From positions 1-11,410 of the forward strand of contig QHOP01000112.1 in assembly GCA_003219345.1 (NCBI GenBank): a stretch of 11,410 nucleotides of DNA. The letters run 5' to 3'. This document shows, piece after piece, positions 7,954-11,410 of this stretch. The notes below the pieces were generated by a model. It had not been told where the DNA came from and ran no database searches. It was given only the letters and a program-made list of their open reading frames with translations. Every line of letters starts with the position of its first letter. The first letter of the stretch is position 1. The stretch is from Verrucomicrobiota bacterium. GTDB lineage: Bacteria; Verrucomicrobiota; Verrucomicrobiia; Limisphaerales; AV2. The translations under genes were made by a program, and so were the position numbers.

Positions 7954-9400
7954 TCCCAAATCCCAATGGGACTTCGGCGAGTTGTTTCCGACCGAGACGA
8001 CGCGGCGGGTGCTGACCGTCAGCGAACTGACCTCGCAGGTGAAGCGCCTGCTCGAAAAGGAGATTGGCCTGGTCTGGGTGACCGGTGAAGTGACCAACCT
8101 GCGCGTCCAAAGCTCCGGCCACATTTATTTCACGCTCAAGGACGCCAACTCGCAGTTGAGCTGCGTGCTCTTTCGCGGCGAGGCGGTGGTGAACCGCGAG
8201 GTTTTGCAGGATGGCCAGAAACTCCTCGTCCAGGGCGACCTTACCGTTTACGAGCCGCGCGGGCAGTATCAACTCATCGTCCGCGCCGTCGAACTGCAAG
8301 GCGTCGGCGCGCTGCAACTGGCGTTTGAACGGCTCAAACGCAAGCTCCAGGCCGAAGGGTTGTTCGCGCCGGAACGCAAGCGGTCGTTGCCGAAATATCC
8401 GCAACGCATCGGACTGGTGACCTCGCCCACCGGCGCAGCGATTCGCGATGTGTTGCACGTGATTCAGCGGCGCAATCCGAATCTCGAAATCATTTTCGTT
8501 CCCTGCCGCGTGCAGGGAGAAGGCGCGGCGGAAGAAATCGCCGCGGCGATCCGGCGGTTGAATGAGTTTGCACAATTCGTTGAACCGTTGAATCGTTTAA
8601 TCGTTGAATCGGAAGACGGTTCAACGGTTCAGCGGTTTAACGATTCAACGCGCCTCGATTTGATTTTGGTCACGCGCGGCGGCGGCAGTCTCGAAGACCT
8701 CTGGGCGTTCAACGAGGAAGTCGTCGCGCGCGCCATTTTTGAATCGGTCGTCCCGGTCGTTTCCGCCGTCGGCCACGAGATTGATTTCACCATCAGCGAT
8801 TTCGTCGCCGACGTGCGGGCGGCCACGCCGAGCGCCGCCGCAGAAATCATCACCGAGGGCGTGTTCGCCAGCCGCCAGTTTGTGGCCGAAGCGCCCGGCT
8901 GGATGGGGCAGCGCATTCATCAGCGGCTTGGACGCGAACGGGAAAATCTTGAACAACTGACGGAACGCATCGCCCGCTCCCATCCGAAGCGTCGGTTGAA
9001 CGAGAAGCTGCAACTCCTCGACGATTTGCAATCGGGTCTGCTGCGCGGAGTGAAATACCGTTGGCGCGAGTGCAGGACCGTTTGGCACGACGTGGGTCAC
9101 CGCCTGCTGCGCGTTCGACCCGGACAATTCCTGGCGCGCCGACTTGAGAGTTGGCGCGAGTTGGACCGCCGCTTGTGCGAGCGGACACATCAGGGAGTGA
9201 AAGATTCTCAAAACCGTTTTGTCACGCTTGAAGCCCGATTGCGGCTGCTTTCTCCGACAAATGTTCTCGAACGCGGCTACTCGGTCACGTTCGATGCTGA
9301 GACGGGCCAGGTCATTCGTGACGCAACAGAAGTGAAGCAGGGCCAGCGATTGAAGACTCGGTTGAAAAAGGGAGAAATCCGCAGCGTGGCGGAAGGCTAA
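7943..9400 (+). CDS. xseA: Exodeoxyribonuclease VII large subunit
   Basis: XseA is the catalytic subunit of exonuclease VII, which with XseB degrades single-stranded DNA to short oligonucleotides. The N-terminal OB-fold is visible at about 24-115 (VTGEVTNLRVQSSGHIYFTLKD at 46-67). The catalytic domain has KYPQRIGLVTSPTGAAIRD (151-169), TRGGGSLEDLWAFNEE (244-259), VSAVGHEIDFTISDFVAD (273-290) and TPSAAAE (295-301). A coiled-coil region follows, with ERGYS near the C-terminus (443-447). At 485 residues it is longer than the E. coli protein (456). Residues about 213-236 come from an inserted palindromic repeat between the conserved GEGAAEEIAAAIRRLNE and LDLILVTRGGGS. The ATG at 7943 overlaps the HEAT gene by 11 bp. 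The family is certain. Activity is likely, since the conserved blocks on both sides are intact, but the insert is close to the RGGGS active region. Confidence 0.97.
   Translation: MARNPKSQWDFGELFPTETTRRVLTVSELTSQVKRLLEKEIGLVWVTGEVTNLRVQSSGHIYFTLKDANSQLSCVLFRGEAVVNREVLQDGQKLLVQGDLTVYEPRGQYQLIVRAVELQGVGALQLAFERLKRKLQAEGLFAPERKRSLPKYPQRIGLVTSPTGAAIRDVLHVIQRRNPNLEIIFVPCRVQGEGAAEEIAAAIRRLNEFAQFVEPLNRLIVESEDGSTVQRFNDSTRLDLILVTRGGGSLEDLWAFNEEVVARAIFESVVPVVSAVGHEIDFTISDFVADVRAATPSAAAEIITEGVFASRQFVAEAPGWMGQRIHQRLGRERENLEQLTERIARSHPKRRLNEKLQLLDDLQSGLLRGVKYRWRECRTVWHDVGHRLLRVRPGQFLARRLESWRELDRRLCERTHQGVKDSQNRFVTLEARLRLLSPTNVLERGYSVTFDAETGQVIRDATEVKQGQRLKTRLKKGEIRSVAEG
8578..8650 (+). repeat. 8-nt-period 4+4 palindromic element inside xseA
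   Basis: The left arm has four 8-nt units: CGTTGAAC 8578-8585, CGTTGAAT 8586-8593, CGTTTAAT 8594-8601 and CGTTGAAT 8602-8609. A 9-nt spacer follows (8610-8618). The right arm has four inverted units: GTTCAACG 8619-8626, GTTCAGCG 8627-8634, GTTTAACG 8635-8642 and ATTCAACG 8643-8650. The arms match at 25 of 32 positions; five of the seven differences are G-U wobbles in the plus-strand RNA. It is read through in frame and supplies about 24 residues of XseA. Confidence 0.95.
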
Positions 9401-9426
9401 TTTATCGAGGTGTTCCCTCTGCACAA

Positions 9427-9455
9427 TCGACTGGACGCCCGGCCCGGTTTATTCT
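9427..9455 (+). promoter_or_regulatory. Possible weak sigma70-type promoter before xseB
   Basis: TCGACT (9427-9432) and TATTCT (9450-9455) are separated by 17 nt and each match four of six consensus bases. Transcription would start only a few bases before the ATG at 9468, giving an almost leaderless mRNA. The 67-bp gap after xseA and the lack of a Shine-Dalgarno site fit this, but matches this weak are common by chance. Confidence 0.15.
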
Positions 9456-9467
9456 AACTTTCGCCTC

Positions 9468-9752
9468 ATGTCGAAGACAGCTAAAACGGCCGCCGCTCAG
9501 ACCACCGCCAGCAAAGACCTGCCTTTTGAAGACGCGCTAAAGAAGCTCGAAAGCATCGTCGAGGAGATGGAGTCCGATGAATTGCCGCTGGAAACGCTCT
9601 TGGCGCGCTTCGAGGAAGGCACGCGCCTCGCCAGGGTCTGCCAGGCCAAGCTGGCCGAAGCCGAGCTGAAAATTCAGCAATTGGAGAAAAACGCTTCCGG
9701 CGAACTCCAACTCAAATCCGTCAACCGCGGGGACGATTCACCCGCGGAATAA
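9468..9752 (+). CDS. xseB: Exodeoxyribonuclease VII small subunit
   Basis: The 94-residue product has the XseB pattern LPFEDALKKLESIVEEMESDELPLETLLARFEEGTRLARVCQAKLAEAELKI at about 18-68, which forms the helical hairpin that binds the XseA coiled coil. The first 17 residues are a low-complexity Ala/Thr/Lys tail, and the C-terminal 20 residues are polar and probably disordered. The size is slightly above the usual 70-85 residues. It starts at ATG 9468, 67 bp after xseA, with a pyrimidine-rich leader (ACTTTCGCCTC) and no Shine-Dalgarno site. Its last codons lie in a GC-rich stem-loop (9725-9747). Functional pairing with the adjacent xseA is expected. Confidence 0.95.
   Translation: MSKTAKTAAAQTTASKDLPFEDALKKLESIVEEMESDELPLETLLARFEEGTRLARVCQAKLAEAELKIQQLEKNASGELQLKSVNRGDDSPAE
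9725..9747 (+). other. GC-rich stem-loop ending at the xseB stop codon
   Basis: CCGCGGG (9725-9731) and CCCGCGG (9741-9747) form a perfect 7-bp stem with a 9-nt loop, ending two bases before the TAA of xseB. The following bases (AATAATCTCTTCC) have no proper U-run, so this is not a canonical intrinsic terminator. It could be a weak terminator, a pause site, or an mRNA 3'-end stabiliser that separates xseB from dxs. Confidence 0.35.
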
Positions 9753-9792
9753 TCTCTTCCAACTTGAAAGCAACCCCGAACAACCTGGGGGC

Positions 9793-9863
9793 ATTGGAGT
9801 GTTGGAGTCATGGTTTCATTTTCTAAGCATCACTCCATCACTCCATCACTCCCTTACTCCAAT
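9793..9863 (+). repeat. 8-nt-period palindromic element upstream of dxs
   Basis: The left side has ATTGGAGT (9793-9800) and GTTGGAGT (9801-9808). The right side has four inverted units: CACTCCAT 9831-9838, CACTCCAT 9839-9846, CACTCCCT 9847-9854 and TACTCCAA 9855-9862. The outer 21 nt of each side pair at 17 positions. The element ends 17 nt before the dxs ATG, so a hairpin would form in the dxs leader. The whole 128-bp xseB-dxs gap holds only this element and a weak CCCC/GGGG pairing at 9774-9790. Confidence 0.85.
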
Positions 9864-9880
9864 TCTTTCCTTCGCCGCCT

Positions 9881-11410
9881 ATGAACAGATACCTCGACAT
9901 GGTGGACAGCCCGGCACACGTCAAGAAACTCAAGCTGGACCAGTTGCAGCAACTGGCCGAGGAAATCCGCCACGAACTCATTACCGTCCTTTCCAAAAAC
10001 GGCGGCCACCTCGGCCCCAACCTCGGCGTGGTGGAGCTGACCATCGCGCTGCATCGCGTCTTCTCCACGCCAAAAGACCGGTTCGTCTGGGACGTGAGCC
10101 ATCAAAGCTACGTCCACAAACTCCTTACCGGCCGCAAGAGCCGCTTTCACACCATCCGCACCACCGACGGTTTGAACGGTTTCGCGCTCCGCACTGAAAG
10201 CGAGCACGATTGTTACGGCGCGGGCCACGCCGGCACCGCGTTGTCGGCGGCGCTCGGCATGTGCGCGGCGCGCGATCAACGCGGCAGCGACGAGAATGTG
10301 GTTTGTATCTTTGGCGACGCGGCGTTGACCAACGGCATTTCCTTCGAGGCGCTCAACAACATCGCCTACACGACGAAGCGCTTTATCGGCATTCTGAACG
10401 ACAACGAATGGAGCATTGCCAAGAATGTCGGGGCGATCGCCCATTACCTGAACAAAATCATCACGCACCCTTCCTATAACCGGTTGCACAAGGATTTCGA
10501 GCGTTTGATGAAACGCCTGCCGAAAGGAAAGCTGGCTCTTAGGCTAGCGCACAAAGCCGAGGAGGGCTTCAAAGGTGCCGTCACCGAAGTCACTTTGCGG
10601 CCCGCCGACAGTTCTCTGGGCGCGGACGGCCGTGGCGGTTTCGGCAACAGCGTCATCTTCGAGGAAATGGGCTTGCGCTACATCGGGCCAATTGACGGCC
10701 ATGACCTGCCGCTGTTGATCAACGTGTTGACATACGCCAAAACATCCGGCCTGCCAGTCGTGCTGCACGTATTGACGAAAAAGGGCAAAGGCTACGACGT
10801 CGCGATTCAGCACCCCGAAAAATTCCACGGCACCGGCCCGTATGACATCAAGACCGGCGCGGGACCCGCGCCCAAACCCGACGCGCCGCCTAATTGGCAG
10901 GATGTTTTCGGCCAGGCGATGGTCAAGCTCTGTCAAAAGGACAACTCCGTTATCGGCATCACCGCGGCCATGCCGAGCGGCACCGGGCTGAAGGCTTTGG
11001 AGAAGGCGATGCCCAATCGTTACTACGACGTCGGCATCGCGGAGGAACACGCCGTCCTCTTCGCCGCCGGCATGGCGACGATGGGCTACCATCCCGTCTG
11101 CGCGATTTACTCGACCTTCCTCCAGCGTGCCTACGATTGTCTGCACCACGACGTTTGTTTGCAGGATTTGCCGGTGATTTTCTGCATGGACCGCGCCGGC
11201 CTGTCCGCCAACGACGGCCCGACGCACCACGGATTGTTCGACATCGCTTACCTGCGCTGCCTGCCGAACCTCATCGCGATGGCGCCCAAGGACGAGGACG
11301 AGCTGGTGGACATGATGTTCACCGCGACGCACCAGAAGCATCCCTGTTTTATCCGCTATCCGCGCGGGCCGGGCGAAGGTGTGCCGATCAAGGACATGCC
11401 GCGCCTGCTG
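9881..11410 (+). CDS. dxs: 1-deoxy-D-xylulose-5-phosphate synthase, partial (C-terminus beyond right edge)
   Basis: The 510 visible codons cover about four fifths of a normal Dxs (about 620-640 residues). Dxs is a cytoplasmic thiamine-diphosphate enzyme that joins pyruvate and glyceraldehyde 3-phosphate, the first step of the MEP pathway. Visible are YLDMVDSP at the N-terminus, GHLGPNLG with His43, DVSHQSYVHKLLTGR (71-85), the diphosphate motif (GDA 145-147 to NDN 173-175), GPIDGHD (269-275), IAEEHAVLFAAG with Glu388 (386-397), YSTFLQRAYD with Arg416 (410-419), DRAG (437-440), NDGPTHHG with Asp445 and His449 (444-451), and RYPRG (492-496). Key residues seem present, but the usual GDG is GDA, and about 20 extra residues lie at about 235-257 compared with E. 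coli Dxs. The ATG at 9881 is placed by the conserved N-terminus. It has a pyrimidine-rich leader without a Shine-Dalgarno site. The pentose/pyruvate family call is firm. Confidence 0.95.
   Translation, partial: MNRYLDMVDSPAHVKKLKLDQLQQLAEEIRHELITVLSKNGGHLGPNLGVVELTIALHRVFSTPKDRFVWDVSHQSYVHKLLTGRKSRFHTIRTTDGLNGFALRTESEHDCYGAGHAGTALSAALGMCAARDQRGSDENVVCIFGDAALTNGISFEALNNIAYTTKRFIGILNDNEWSIAKNVGAIAHYLNKIITHPSYNRLHKDFERLMKRLPKGKLALRLAHKAEEGFKGAVTEVTLRPADSSLGADGRGGFGNSVIFEEMGLRYIGPIDGHDLPLLINVLTYAKTSGLPVVLHVLTKKGKGYDVAIQHPEKFHGTGPYDIKTGAGPAPKPDAPPNWQDVFGQAMVKLCQKDNSVIGITAAMPSGTGLKALEKAMPNRYYDVGIAEEHAVLFAAGMATMGYHPVCAIYSTFLQRAYDCLHHDVCLQDLPVIFCMDRAGLSANDGPTHHGLFDIAYLRCLPNLIAMAPKDEDELVDMMFTATHQKHPCFIRYPRGPGEGVPIKDMPRLL

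Noticed and set aside
8578..8650. CRISPR array or REP/RAYT element
   Set aside because: The units are 8 nt without spacers, and no GTAG-type REP head or IS200-like transposase is visible in the window.
8645..9424. Minus-strand open frame of 259 codons
   Set aside because: It is antisense to the conserved XseA catalytic and coiled-coil regions.
9774..9790. CCCC / GGGG hairpin as terminator of xseB
   Set aside because: The stem is only 4 bp, no U-run follows, and the next bases belong to the repeat element.
10544..11341. Minus-strand open frame of 265 codons
   Set aside because: It is antisense to dxs, whose motifs are conserved throughout; the translation is not recognisable.

Overview
This is a GC-rich bacterial window with eight protein genes in two divergent blocks that meet near 6135-6403. 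No tRNA, rRNA, CRISPR array, phage gene or transposase was seen. The gene families suggest a Verrucomicrobiota-like bacterium: a long membrane protein of the DUF2723 type with C-terminal TPRs, a secreted DUF3500 protein, a HEAT-repeat membrane protein, and few clear Shine-Dalgarno sites. This taxonomic call is inference, not a database result.

Minus-strand block, read right to left: a secreted DUF3500 protein (6134-5088); an RlmD/RumA-type rRNA m5U methyltransferase with TRAM domain and 4Fe-4S cysteines (4975-3842); a 987-residue polytopic membrane protein with a TPR tail (3781-818); and, 9 bp later, a GT4 glycosyltransferase that runs off the left edge (808-1). The last two look like a surface-glycan or glycosylation pair.

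Plus-strand block: a YmdB-type phosphoesterase (6404-7204), a membrane-anchored HEAT-like protein (7201-7953), xseA (7943-9400), xseB (9468-9752) and dxs (9881 to the right edge). The first three genes overlap by 4 and 11 bp and are probably translationally coupled. XseA and XseB form exonuclease VII. Dxs makes 1-deoxyxylulose 5-phosphate for isoprenoid and thiamine synthesis. An xseA-xseB-dxs order is common in bacteria, often with ispA between xseB and dxs; ispA is absent here.

The most unusual content is a set of four short-period repeat elements confined to 6.2-9.9 kb, each with a different unit. One is a 148-bp inverted repeat of 9-10-nt A-rich units in the divergent intergenic region. 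One is a 7-nt EcoRI-site array inside ymdB. One is an 8-nt, 4+4-copy palindrome inside xseA. One is an 8-nt palindromic array just upstream of dxs. Two sit in frame inside conserved enzymes and lengthen them. In xseA, the one repeat unit whose phase would give a TGA stop carries a G-to-T change that makes it TTA. Two catalytic-motif variants are also notable: Asn67 to Asp in YmdB, and GDG to GDA in the thiamine-diphosphate motif of Dxs.
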